Source: Acidimicrobiia bacterium
Lineage (GTDB): Bacteria; Actinomycetota; Acidimicrobiia; Spongiisociales; UBA5794
Assembly (NCBI GenBank): GCA_030599515.1
Contig: JAUVNV010000049.1
Span: 1 to 12,570, forward strand
Length of the DNA stretch: 12,570 bases
Direction of reading: 5' to 3'
Position numbers and translations under genes: made by a program. The notes beneath the pieces are model-generated. The model had not been told where the DNA came from. It worked only from the letters and a program-made list of their open reading frames with translations, and made no database searches. Shown piece after piece: positions 1 to 5,743 of the stretch (its first letter is position 1; each line of letters begins with the position of its first letter).

Positions 1-23
1 CCCCCGCTTGCTTTGGACGCTGT

Positions 24-60
24 CGCCCCCCGGATCCGGCTGTTCCGAATCCGGGGAGCG
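24..60. terminator. Strong hairpin downstream of the TasA-like gene, candidate terminator
   Basis: CCCCGGAT (28-35) and ATCCGGGG (49-56) are perfect inverted copies. The stem extends by three more pairs (24-26 with 58-60) across one mismatch, and the loop is 13 bases. It lies about 50 bases beyond the stop codon of the minus-strand gene 109-648. No T-run follows on either strand, so intrinsic termination is inferred only from stem strength and position. It could serve convergent transcription from a gene left of the window. Confidence 0.45.
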
Positions 61-108
61 ATCAAACGGGTCTGCGATGGTCGTCATCGGCTTCGTCTGA
101 TCGGTCGA

Positions 109-648
109 CTAGTTGCTCGTGGCTTGCCAGGTGAATCGAGCAAGTCCGGTGTCACCCTGCGCGCTGTTGCCGGTTGAGGCAGGAAGCGACCAAGCGATCT
201 TGTAGTGCTGCGTCGAGCCGAGAACTGAGGTATCCCACAAGGGTTCGGGGGTACTGCCGGGGAACGCACTCAGTTTGCCGTCGTAGACATCGTATGACGT
301 ACCGGAGTTGCAGTCACCTCCCGCGTAGCGTGTGATGGTGACGTCCAGGAGATGCTGGAGTCCGGTCCCGCCGGTCGCGATTCCCGAGAGCGCGACGTCT
401 GCGTCCAGGCCCGAGTGGATAATCTCTATGCACTTCCAACCGGAGTCACCAGGAGCGATCTCCGGAACTTCAAACAGCACTTCGCCGACCTTGTCGTTGG
501 TGAGGTTGAGAGTCCCGGCGGACCAGGTGTTCCCACCGTTGTCGGTCTCTGCCGTGAATGCGGCCCTCGACACCGTCATGATCATCAGTATGGCGAGCAA
601 GAAGCCGCCGACAATGGCGGTTGCTCTGAATGTGGTTGTACGGGTCAT
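109..648 (-). CDS. Secreted TasA/camelysin-like protein with SipW-type signal peptide
   Basis: A 179-residue secreted protein. Residues 1-30 form a signal peptide: a basic start (MTRTTTFR), a hydrophobic core (AIVGGFLLAILMIMTV) and then SRAAFTAETDNGGNTWSAG. The pattern of an Ala-Phe after the core followed by N/T-rich residues and 'SAGTLNL' is typical of SipW-dependent TasA/CalY-type proteins, which form extracellular fibres or surface layers in Firmicutes and have relatives of unknown role in Actinobacteria. The rest is a beta-rich domain with two cysteines (in GWKCIE and GGDCNS) that could form a disulfide. The start at 648 is preferred to an in-frame codon at 741 because AGAAAGGATC (a Shine-Dalgarno match) lies just upstream and the signal peptide then begins at residue 1. 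No SipW-type signal peptidase gene is in the window. Family assignment is moderately sure; function is not shown. Confidence 0.72.
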   Translation of the reverse strand: MTRTTTFRATAIVGGFLLAILMIMTVSRAAFTAETDNGGNTWSAGTLNLTNDKVGEVLFEVPEIAPGDSGWKCIEIIHSGLDADVALSGIATGGTGLQHLLDVTITRYAGGDCNSGTSYDVYDGKLSAFPGSTPEPLWDTSVLGSTQHYKIAWSLPASTGNSAQGDTGLARFTWQATSN

Positions 649-681
649 CGCAGATCCTTTCTCATGTAGCTCTGACCTTCG

Positions 682-737
682 ATGGAGAGCATCGGGCGGT
701 TTCCAGTGCCATTTGAGTGCTTTTTCGCGCTCTCCAT
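682..737 (-). promoter_or_regulatory. Structured leader (9-bp inverted repeat) upstream of the TasA-like gene
   Basis: On the minus strand ATGGAGAGC (737 to 729) is followed 38 bases later by its exact complement GCTCTCCAT (690 to 682). In a transcript reaching gene 109-648 this makes a closed stem in the 5' leader, about 34 bases before the start codon. The enclosed segment contains the A-rich stretch GCGAAAAAGC and CACTCAAATGGCACTGG. Leader position and perfect pairing suggest RNA-level control or stability. No known riboswitch class was matched with confidence. Confidence 0.35.
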
Positions 738-754
738 TCACACGGCGCGGCGCG

Positions 755-776
755 ATCCTCGGGGAAAAGCGAGGAT
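755..776. terminator. Hairpin between two minus-strand genes, candidate terminator
   Basis: ATCCTCG (755-761) and CGAGGAT (770-776) pair perfectly around an 8-base loop (GGGAAAAG). It lies 28 bases beyond the stop codon of the minus-strand hydrolase gene ending at 804, which is the right place for a terminator. There is no following T-run, so it might equally be a processing or mRNA-end structure. Confidence 0.4.
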
Positions 777-803
777 GAGCGAGTTCGCGGCGGCGGTCCG
801 GCC

Positions 804-1790
804 TCAGTCGAGGTGGTAGACGATGACGTCGGGATCATGGAGCGAGCCGATGTAGAGGCGGCCGTCGTGCCAGCGGGCGCTCGTCGTGATCGCCACCGAC
901 CCGGTCGAATCCTGGAGATTGTGCCGCACCACGCCGGATTCATCGAAGCCGAGAATCATCCCATGGCGCAACGGCTTCGGTTTCATCGACTCGGGAAGGC
1001 GATTGACCACCTTCCGCAGCCAGGGCTTCGGCATCATCATGTCGACGAGCGACTGACGCGGCGACGGTGCGCCGATCCATAGGATCCCACTCGCTAACGA
1101 TGCGTTGTCCGGGAAACCCGGCAGGTTGTCGGCGAAGATGTCGGTCTTGCCGGCCTGGTCTCCGGTGAGCCAGTATCTGAGGATCCGGTACGAGCCGGTC
1201 TCGACGACGAAGACCGAAGCTTCGTTTGAATCCAGCGCCACCCCGTTCGCAAACTGGAGTCCGTCGAGTAGCAGTTCGGTCGTGCCGTCGGGTCGATGGG
1301 CGAACAGGCGCCCCGTTCCGGAATGCTCGAGAAGGTCGTCGACGTAGACGTGGATCGTGTAGCGGGTCGACGTGACCGTGAAGTAGATGGTGCCGTCCGA
1401 TGCGATCGCCGCGTTGTTCGTGAAGATGAATCGCCGGCCGTCGAACGAATCGACGAGTGTCGTGACCTCTCCCGTGGGCGTGACCCGCAGCAAACCCCGG
1501 TCGGCATCACAGACGAGGAGCGTGCCGTCACCGGACAGTTCGATACCGAGCGGTCTCCCACCGGTATCGGCAATGACGGTGGCATCTCCGCCCCCGACAG
1601 GGAACTGCAGAATCCGCCCGTCCTCGATACCCGTGTACGCGAACCCATCATCGGTGACGACGACATCTTCGGGGCCGGCTCCGCCCGTCGGTAGCCGGGT
1701 GGCAGAAGCGAGTAAGTCGTTCTCCTCGTACCCGCCGGTCAGGGCAGGTGCCTTGGGCGGGGTCCAGGCCTGGGGTTCGAAGGTGTTCAT
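804..1790 (-). CDS. Strictosidine synthase-like / SMP-30 family beta-propeller hydrolase
   Basis: A 328-residue six-bladed beta-propeller of the SMP-30/gluconolactonase/strictosidine synthase-like superfamily, closest by eye to the strictosidine synthase-like (APMAP-type) branch. Diagnostic stretches in order: GPEDVV (E41), GRPLGIEL, LLVCDADRGLL, FTNN (N125), GRLFAHRPDG, LQFANGVAL (N182), YRILRYWLTGDQAG, LPGFPDN (D228) and LYIGSL near the end. E41, N125, N182 and D228 sit where the family's metal-binding residues lie, so a calcium-dependent lactonase or esterase-like activity is plausible. The substrate is not predictable. The family's common YFTDSS is YFTVTS here. No signal peptide is seen, so it is probably cytoplasmic. 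The ATG at 1790 is chosen because a TATGGT box is exactly 12 bases upstream and there is no Shine-Dalgarno site, which suggests a leaderless message. The upstream extension to 1856 would be untypical sequence. Confidence 0.85.
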   Translation of the reverse strand: MNTFEPQAWTPPKAPALTGGYEENDLLASATRLPTGGAGPEDVVVTDDGFAYTGIEDGRILQFPVGGGDATVIADTGGRPLGIELSGDGTLLVCDADRGLLRVTPTGEVTTLVDSFDGRRFIFTNNAAIASDGTIYFTVTSTRYTIHVYVDDLLEHSGTGRLFAHRPDGTTELLLDGLQFANGVALDSNEASVFVVETGSYRILRYWLTGDQAGKTDIFADNLPGFPDNASLASGILWIGAPSPRQSLVDMMMPKPWLRKVVNRLPESMKPKPLRHGMILGFDESGVVRHNLQDSTGSVAITTSARWHDGRLYIGSLHDPDVIVYHLD

Positions 1791-1796
1791 GACGCG

Positions 1797-1802
1797 ACCA
1801 TA
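1797..1802 (-). promoter_or_regulatory. -10 box TATGGT of a leaderless promoter for the 804-1790 gene
   Basis: TATGGT on the minus strand fits the actinobacterial TAnnnT -10 pattern. With its first T as -12, position +1 falls on base 1790, the A of the ATG. No clear -35 element is visible. Confidence 0.4.
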
Positions 1803-1833
1803 CCGAAACGCTCCGAACCGTGGGCTGGCGGGG

Positions 1834-1852
1834 CACCTATACACACCTATAC
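1834..1852. repeat. Direct repeat CACCTATAC x2, 10-base period (possible operator)
   Basis: CACCTATAC occurs at 1834-1842 and 1844-1852, followed by a third partial copy (CACCTGCG, 1854-1861). The 10-base period places the copies on one face of the helix. It lies about 32-50 bases upstream of the inferred start of the 804-1790 transcript, a usual place for an activator or repressor site. The minus-strand reading, GTATAGGTG twice, also contains -10-like boxes. Confidence 0.35.
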
Positions 1853-1957
1853 GCACCTGCGAGGCCAGGGTTCCCAGGGCACTGGTGCTGTGTCCACCAA
1901 CGTTCGGGGTGTCGATGTCGAGTCAGGGGCGTTGGGCGCAAGGACGCAGGACGAAGG

Positions 1958-1973
1958 CGCAGTCGGGACTGCG
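1958..1973. other. Perfect hairpin in the divergent intergenic region
   Basis: CGCAGTC-GG-GACTGCG has a 7-bp perfect stem with a two-base loop as DNA. It lies about 100 bases upstream of the start at 2058, in sequence I treat as non-coding. A compact palindrome of this kind may be a dimeric regulator site rather than an RNA stem, because the loop is too small for RNA unless the inner pair opens. Confidence 0.35.
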
Positions 1974-1983
1974 TCGAGGACGA

Positions 1984-2003
1984 GGACGCCGCGAGCGGCG
2001 TCC
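1984..2003. other. Perfect hairpin GGACGCCG-CGAG-CGGCGTCC
   Basis: An 8-bp perfect GC-rich stem closed by CGAG, 41 bases before the inferred transcript start of the 2058-2489 gene. It follows the 1958-1973 palindrome by ten bases. It could be an operator, or a terminator protecting either divergent gene from read-through. Neither role is shown. Confidence 0.35.
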
Positions 2004-2043
2004 CTGGCCGACAGAACAGCGCAAAGGTTGTTGGTCGCAGCAC

Positions 2044-2049
2044 TAGCCT
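2044..2049 (+). promoter_or_regulatory. -10-like box TAGCCT for the 2058-2489 gene
   Basis: TAGCCT fits TAnnnT. With its first T as -12 the transcript would start at about 2056, two bases before the ATG at 2058. The GGAGGG at 2051-2056 is only one base from that ATG, too close to act as a normal ribosome binding site, which favours a leaderless or nearly leaderless message. Confidence 0.3.
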
Positions 2050-2057
2050 CGGAGGGT

Positions 2058-2489
2058 ATGGACGTCCCATTCACCGTTGCCGTCGACATTCCGCTCGTTG
2101 GGGACGAGAGGAGGAAGAACTGGGCGAAGTCGGTCACGAACGTCGACGACTCCCTCGCTACCGGGTGGGCGTTCGACGGAGAGTTCATCGCGACCGGCGG
2201 CATACAGGACGTCGAACCCGGATCGGTCGTGCTGGTCTACGGGGAGAAGGGGAGCCGGGCGAATCCGGCGATCGAGGCCCGTGTCTACACCGTCAACGCC
2301 GACGCGACCTTGAGTCTACGGGCGAGCGCTCGGGGCAGGGCATGGGCCCGCACCCTGCGCGACACTATTGAAGATCTCATCGCCGAGATCTCCGAGGCCC
2401 CGATCGAGCAACTCGGATGGAATCCCGATCTCCTCCGCTACGCCGACGACGCCATCACCGAAGAGATGAACCGTCGCGGACTGCTCTGA
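2058..2489 (+). CDS. Hypothetical protein, 143 residues
   Basis: I do not recognise this family. The protein begins MDVPFTVAVDIPLVGD, has no signal peptide or membrane segment, and looks like a soluble alpha/beta protein. The first ~65 residues are beta-rich (VAVDIPL, GEFIATGG, GSVVLVYG). The C-terminal half is helical (TLRDTIEDLIAEISEAP; LLRYADDAITEEMNRRGLL). The reading frame stays open upstream to a GTG at 1890, which would add 56 residues. I reject that extension because it runs through two perfect palindromes (1958-1973, 1984-2003) and has a low-complexity, Arg/Ala-rich translation. It is convergent with the small gene 2494-2604, the stops lying four bases apart. That it is a real gene is likely from length and codon pattern; function is unknown. 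Confidence 0.65.
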   Translation: MDVPFTVAVDIPLVGDERRKNWAKSVTNVDDSLATGWAFDGEFIATGGIQDVEPGSVVLVYGEKGSRANPAIEARVYTVNADATLSLRASARGRAWARTLRDTIEDLIAEISEAPIEQLGWNPDLLRYADDAITEEMNRRGLL

Positions 2490-2493
2490 CGGC

Positions 2494-2604
2494 TCAGAGT
2501 CCCGCCGTTCTCGCCGCGATCAACCCGATGGTGATCACGTAGCTGAAGCCGACCGCACCCGCCAGCGACCAGAAACGTCGCTTCGATCCGGCGTTCGTGC
2601 CCAT
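2494..2604 (-). CDS. 36-residue single-span membrane protein
   Basis: A very small protein: a polar basic start (MGTNAGSKRRFW) followed by one hydrophobic segment (SLAGAVGFSYVITIGLIAA) and a short tail (RTAGL). The basic N-terminus predicts an N-in single-span membrane protein. The start at 2604 is chosen over the longer frame to 2712 because GGGAGGA lies five bases upstream, one of the best Shine-Dalgarno sites in the window, and the upstream extension is not protein-like. A CATAAT box on the same strand (2638 to 2633) could be its -10. No family is recognised. Such proteins are often missed in annotation and may act as small regulators or partners of membrane complexes, but no partner is evident here. 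Confidence 0.55.
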   Translation of the reverse strand: MGTNAGSKRRFWSLAGAVGFSYVITIGLIAARTAGL

Positions 2605-2680
2605 TCCGTTCCTCCCGTCGAAGCCCGATCCCATTATGCCGTGACAAATCAGCAGCGCGCCGATCCTGCTGAGACATCGG

Positions 2681-2709
2681 GTGACCGTGTGGTCGGTGTC
2701 GTGTATCCT
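2681..2709 (+). promoter_or_regulatory. Candidate promoter for the M23 peptidase gene
   Basis: GTGACC (2681-2686) and TATCCT (2704-2709) are separated by 17 bases, a good match to housekeeping -35/-10 spacing. The predicted transcript start, about 2716, touches an ATG at 2717 that is in frame with the peptidase gene, so a leaderless longer product is possible. Otherwise the transcript has a 67-base leader to the ATG at 2783. Confidence 0.45.
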
Positions 2710-2782
2710 CACGTCTATGGGGTACCGTCGTCTGGGCCCTGAGACACTTCAGGTGCAGGACACATCGGCCGATCATTGGGGA

Positions 2783-4393
2783 ATGAAGCGACATCTTGCG
2801 GTGGCTCTTGTTGCCGCCGTGCTCGTCGTTGGGATCCCCGCGGCTTCGGCGACGGACGAACCCCCGGACGAGACCACGACCACAACGACGACGGCTCCTT
2901 CGTCTACGACAACTACTTCGTCAACGACGACGACTACTACTTCGTCAACGACGACGACTACTACTACGTCAACAACGACCACGGTTGCCTCGTCAACAAC
3001 GACGACGACAGAAGCTCCAGCGGCTGGAGAACCCCCGGACGAAAACCCGCCGGCGACGGAGTCCGAGGATGAACCGGTTCCGGGCGATGAAGGCGATCTG
3101 GGTGAAGCCGATCCGGGTGAGGACACGGAGGTGGACTCGGACGATCCGACGGACGAGCCCCGGGTCCCCAAGCATCAGGTGCGTCGCGTCGACGTCACCC
3201 GCGATTTCGTGTTCCCCGTCGTGGGAGCCAACCGCTACTACGCCGGTTTCGGCGCCTGTCGCGACGACTGCGAGCGTGAGCATCACGGCATCGACATCAT
3301 GACGTACGGGTGGAAGGGTGTTCCGGTCGTCGCGGCACACTCCGGAACGATCCGGACGGTTCGTGACGACCGAGAGTGGTGCATCGTTGAAGTGCAAGCC
3401 ACCGACGGGTGGTATACGCGCTACGTCCACCTCAACAATGACACACCCGGGTACGACGACGAGGCGTACGAGTGCTTGCTTCCCGGAATCGAACTCGGCG
3501 CGTCGGTGGAAGCCGGTCAGATCATCGGCTGGATCGGTGACTCCGGAAATGCAGAATGGACGCCGCCGCACCTGCACTTCGAGTTGCGGATGCCGAACGG
3601 CCACCCAGTCGATCCGTACAAGTCGTTGAAGGCAGCGCGTCGGATCCGGTTCAAACGGATTGGCGTTGATGGCGATCCGATCGACACAGCAGCGCAGATC
3701 GCGGCCTACGCCTATCGCAACGGCTCCGGGGTCGTGAATGTGATGGCTACGACTGACTACGAGGCACTTCAGGCCGGTGGCTTCTCGACTCTTGATCTCT
3801 CCGGGCCACTCCTGTTGTCCGATCCCAGCTTCCTTCCGGATGGGACTATTGAGATGTTCGATCACCTCGGCACGAGTCGGGTCGTGATCGTTGGAGACGG
3901 CCTGCATCGAGCGGTGATCGACCAGCTCGAACTCCGCTTCTCGATCGTCGAACGTACTCCCATGCCCGCGATCGACGAAGAGTCACCCATCGAGTCAATC
4001 ACGAGAGACATCGCCGAGATCCCGGAGTTGGAGTTGGAGCTGGAGGCTTCCGCGCTCTCGCTCGTCGTCGCGGGTAGCCGGTCGGACCTTCCGGAAGACA
4101 TGAGCGACAATGTCGATCGCATGGTCCGGCGCATGCCCACGACCGTTTTCGACGGAACCGAACCCGACGGTCGAGTCGGGAGAGACGCGTATCAAGGGCC
4201 GGGTCGGTCGGGCACCCGAAACGTCCTCTACTTCCAAACCGGTGACACGTACACACGGATCCGGGCGAAGGAAGCTCCTGAGACGCCACCCTCCTACGGA
4301 GTGATCGTTGTCGAGGCCGAAAACGTCTCAGACGAGGCACTCGCGTTCTTGCGAAGCCTCGCCGATCTCCCGGTCATGCCGCTCTGGCGTTGA
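2783..4393 (+). CDS. Secreted M23-family peptidase with Thr-rich stalk and CWB2-like domain
   Basis: A 536-residue exported cell-wall protein. Residues 1-23 are a signal peptide (MKRHLAVALVAAVLVVG, cleavage after ASA). Residues 31-76 are almost all Thr/Ser, a likely glycosylated stalk. Residues 93-126 are strongly acidic. An M23 (LytM-type) domain spans about 140-285, with zinc-ligand motif HHGID (H167, D171) and HLHFE (H263, H265), so endopeptidase activity on peptidoglycan cross-links is plausible. Four cysteines (C159, C163 and those in EWCIVE and YECLLP) may form disulfides. Residues about 292-391 resemble one cell-wall-binding repeat 2 (DTAAQIAAYAY, GPLLLSDPSFLPD, LGTSRVVIVGDG). The remaining ~145 residues are unassigned. 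The start at 2783 puts the signal peptide first, but its ribosome site is weak. An in-frame ATG at 2717 matches a leaderless transcript and would add 22 residues before the signal. The gene is convergent with the DUF1876 gene, seven bases apart. Confidence 0.83.
   Translation: MKRHLAVALVAAVLVVGIPAASATDEPPDETTTTTTTAPSSTTTTSSTTTTTTSSTTTTTTTSTTTTVASSTTTTTEAPAAGEPPDENPPATESEDEPVPGDEGDLGEADPGEDTEVDSDDPTDEPRVPKHQVRRVDVTRDFVFPVVGANRYYAGFGACRDDCEREHHGIDIMTYGWKGVPVVAAHSGTIRTVRDDREWCIVEVQATDGWYTRYVHLNNDTPGYDDEAYECLLPGIELGASVEAGQIIGWIGDSGNAEWTPPHLHFELRMPNGHPVDPYKSLKAARRIRFKRIGVDGDPIDTAAQIAAYAYRNGSGVVNVMATTDYEALQAGGFSTLDLSGPLLLSDPSFLPDGTIEMFDHLGTSRVVIVGDGLHRAVIDQLELRFSIVERTPMPAIDEESPIESITRDIAEIPELELELEASALSLVVAGSRSDLPEDMSDNVDRMVRRMPTTVFDGTEPDGRVGRDAYQGPGRSGTRNVLYFQTGDTYTRIRAKEAPETPPSYGVIVVEAENVSDEALAFLRSLADLPVMPLWR
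2891..3010 (+). repeat. 24-base coding tandem repeat encoding the Thr-rich stalk
   Basis: Two perfect adjacent copies of a 24-base unit (2915-2938 and 2939-2962, each starting ACTTCGTCAACGACG) are flanked by degenerate copies at 2891-2914, 2963-2986 and 2987-3010. Each unit codes for eight residues, mainly Thr with a Ser pair, so unit number sets stalk length in the M23 peptidase. Perfect identity of the central pair suggests recent duplication or slippage. Confidence 0.7.
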
Positions 4394-4400
4394 GATCCTT

Positions 4401-4643
4401 TCAGAGGCTCAGATAGCGGGCGATCTTGTCCTGTGCCGCCTCCATGACCTTCATCTGAAGACCGTTCAGAGCACGGGCAAGGGCCAGTTCCTCCCCAACC
4501 ACCGGCATCGACTCGTCGGTCGGGTTCCGTCTGGCGCGGCCTTTCGCCTCGAAGTGATCCCCCATAAGGTCGAGGACGGTTCTGACGGTCGTGGTGACCT
4601 CGTCCTCCTCGATGTGGACGTCGATCGTGATGTCCTTCTCCAC
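4401..4643 (-). CDS. DUF1876 domain-containing protein
   Basis: An 80-residue cytoplasmic protein matching the small actinobacterial DUF1876 family in length and pattern: a beta-rich start with an acidic patch (KDITIDVHIEEDEVTTTV), the conserved 'ARRNPTDESMPVVGEELALARAL' region and a final helix. The family is thought to have a dsRBD-like fold, but no established function is known to me. Translation starts at GTG 4643, six bases after the ribosome site GGAGG. The frame continues upstream to 4748, but that part runs through repetitive intergenic DNA and is rejected. The gene faces the M23 peptidase gene and is downstream of the VOC gene on the same strand, separated from it by heptamer-repeat DNA, so co-transcription is doubtful. 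Confidence 0.82.
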   Translation of the reverse strand: MEKDITIDVHIEEDEVTTTVRTVLDLMGDHFEAKGRARRNPTDESMPVVGEELALARALNGLQMKVMEAAQDKIARYLSL

Positions 4644-4719
4644 GGCGCTCCTCCACGTTGCCTGGCCCAATGGTGCCTCCGAAGGCCGACGTTGGCTAGG
4701 GCCATTTGGAGAAGAGCCC

Positions 4720-4798
4720 ACAGCGGACAGCCAACAGATGACAGCCAAGGGCCCGCAGATGGGGCTTTGGGCTGTGAACTGTGAGCTGTCAGCTACTC
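4720..4798. repeat. Heptamer-repeat element 1 (two inverted arrays with central hairpin)
   Basis: On the plus strand ACAGNNN repeats four times with a period of seven (4720-4747: ACAGCGG, ACAGCCA, ACAGATG, ACAGCCA). After a GC-rich spacer, CTGTNNN repeats three times (4772-4792: CTGTGAA, CTGTGAG, CTGTCAG). The two arrays are complementary in their core, and ACAGCC (4741-4746) pairs with GGCTGT (4770-4775) at the base of an imperfect stem. The right end overlaps the stop codon of the VOC gene. Read on the minus strand, the element begins GAGTAGCTGA, the same ten bases that begin element 2 at 9310. It may also act as a terminator. Confidence 0.6.
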
Positions 4799-5568
4799 GT
4801 CTCTGGCGTCGTCACGATTCCGAATGTGGGGCCTTGAGGGTCGCTGATGACCGACATGCGGCCGAACATGGTGTCCCAGGGCTCGCGCTGGATCGTGCCG
4901 CCCAGTGAGCGGGCCCGTTCGGCAGCGTCGTCAGTTCCGTCAACGGCGAACCAGACGAACCAGTGTGCCGGAATCTCGTCGGGCAGGATCCCTGTCATGT
5001 CATAGATCCCGCCGTTGGGTCGATCACCGACGGTGACGACGGTGTACGTGAAGTCGTCGTGCTGCTGAACGTCAACACCCCAACCGAGGAGTTCTGTGTA
5101 GAACGCCTTGGCGGTCTCGACGTCGCGGCAGCCGAGTTCGTTCCACGACATGGCCCCGGGTACGTTGAACACGCCGGCACCCGGGTGTTGTCCGGCCTGC
5201 CAGAAACCGATCGCGGCGCCGACCGGGTCGATGGCGAAGAACATCTTCCCCGCCTCTGGGATCTCCATTGGCTCCATGAGGAGCGTCGCACCGAGATCCT
5301 TCGCTCTCGCCGCGACGTCGTCGGCGTCGTCGACGATGATGTACGACGACCACACCGGTGGCTGCCCTGCGTCGATGTCCTCCTGCCGAAGTCGTCCCAT
5401 GCCTGCGACCATCTGGCCGTCGAGCGCGAACATCGTGTAGGGCATCGAGTCGCCGGCGGGTGTCTCGACCGCCTCCCAACCAAAGAGCCCGGTGTAGAAG
5501 TCCTTCGCTCGTTCCGTGTCCGGGACCGCTACGTCGGTCCAGCCGAACAGTCCATGGGGGTATCCCAT
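4789..5568 (-). CDS. VOC (glyoxalase/bleomycin-resistance fold) protein, two tandem domains
   Basis: A 259-residue cytoplasmic protein with two vicinal-oxygen-chelate domains, about residues 7-125 and 137-255. Each has the helix motif after the first strand (ERAKDFYTGLFGWE; ETAKAFYTELLGWG) and the late strand ending 'DPVGAAIGFW' or 'DPQGPTFGIV'. Length and duplicated layout match actinobacterial proteins such as the mycobacterial Rv0577/CFP-30B type, often labelled glyoxalase or hydroxylase, whose substrates are mostly unsettled. Classic glyoxalase I metal ligands are not all evident, so a specific enzyme name is not justified. The ATG at 5568 has GAAGGGAGC seven or so bases upstream. The 3' end reads into the heptamer-repeat element at 4720-4798. 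It is divergent from the ABC exporter genes, across 175 bases. Confidence 0.83.
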   Translation of the reverse strand: MGYPHGLFGWTDVAVPDTERAKDFYTGLFGWEAVETPAGDSMPYTMFALDGQMVAGMGRLRQEDIDAGQPPVWSSYIIVDDADDVAARAKDLGATLLMEPMEIPEAGKMFFAIDPVGAAIGFWQAGQHPGAGVFNVPGAMSWNELGCRDVETAKAFYTELLGWGVDVQQHDDFTYTVVTVGDRPNGGIYDMTGILPDEIPAHWFVWFAVDGTDDAAERARSLGGTIQREPWDTMFGRMSVISDPQGPTFGIVTTPETSS

Positions 5569-5730
5569 CGGTGCTCCCTTCCTCGTCCTGTGGCATCGCG
5601 CCTTCTCTCTCGCAACCCTACGCGCCGACGGTGCGACGAGTCAGGGGTTTCGTGAGCGCGCCCGATTCGTCAGGCCGTTGCTCGGCAGCCGGTAGCTCAG
5701 GTCTCCCATCCTCTGTCTTGCTTCCCCTCC

Positions 5731-5736
5731 TACCAT
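5731..5736 (+). promoter_or_regulatory. -10 box TACCAT of a leaderless promoter for the ABC exporter operon
   Basis: TACCAT fits TAnnnT. With T5731 as -12, transcription begins at 5743, one base before the GTG at 5744. No Shine-Dalgarno site precedes this GTG; the sequence there is pyrimidine-rich. No convincing -35 is seen. The remainder of 5569-5743 shows only the VOC gene's ribosome site. Confidence 0.42.
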
Positions 5737-5743
5737 TCTCTCC

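Noticed and set aside
649..745. Cyclic-di-GMP or other known riboswitch ahead of the TasA-like gene
   Set aside because: A few short stretches (GCACTCAAATGGCAC, GGTCAG) faintly recall the c-di-GMP-I consensus, but the conserved core and stem order could not be matched. It is kept only as an unclassified structured leader.
1387..2046. 219-residue plus-strand frame across the hydrolase gene and intergenic region
   Set aside because: It overlaps a well-supported gene on the other strand, its composition is Pro/Ser/Arg-rich without motifs, and it runs through the intergenic palindromes.
1890..2057. GTG-started extension of the 2058-2489 protein
   Set aside because: The translated extension is low-complexity, contains two perfect palindromes in its DNA, and lacks a ribosome site at 1890. 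It remains formally possible.
2727..2765. Possible remnant of an insertion-sequence terminal repeat (CCTGAGACACTTCAGGTGCA region)
   Set aside because: It looked familiar as an end of an IS3/IS481-like element, but there is no partner repeat, transposase fragment or target duplication nearby. The CCTGA/TCAGG symmetry may be chance.
4644..4748. N-terminal extension of the DUF1876 gene to 4748
   Set aside because: The GTG at 4643 has a well-spaced GGAGG and gives the normal family length. The extension is encoded partly by the heptamer-repeat element.
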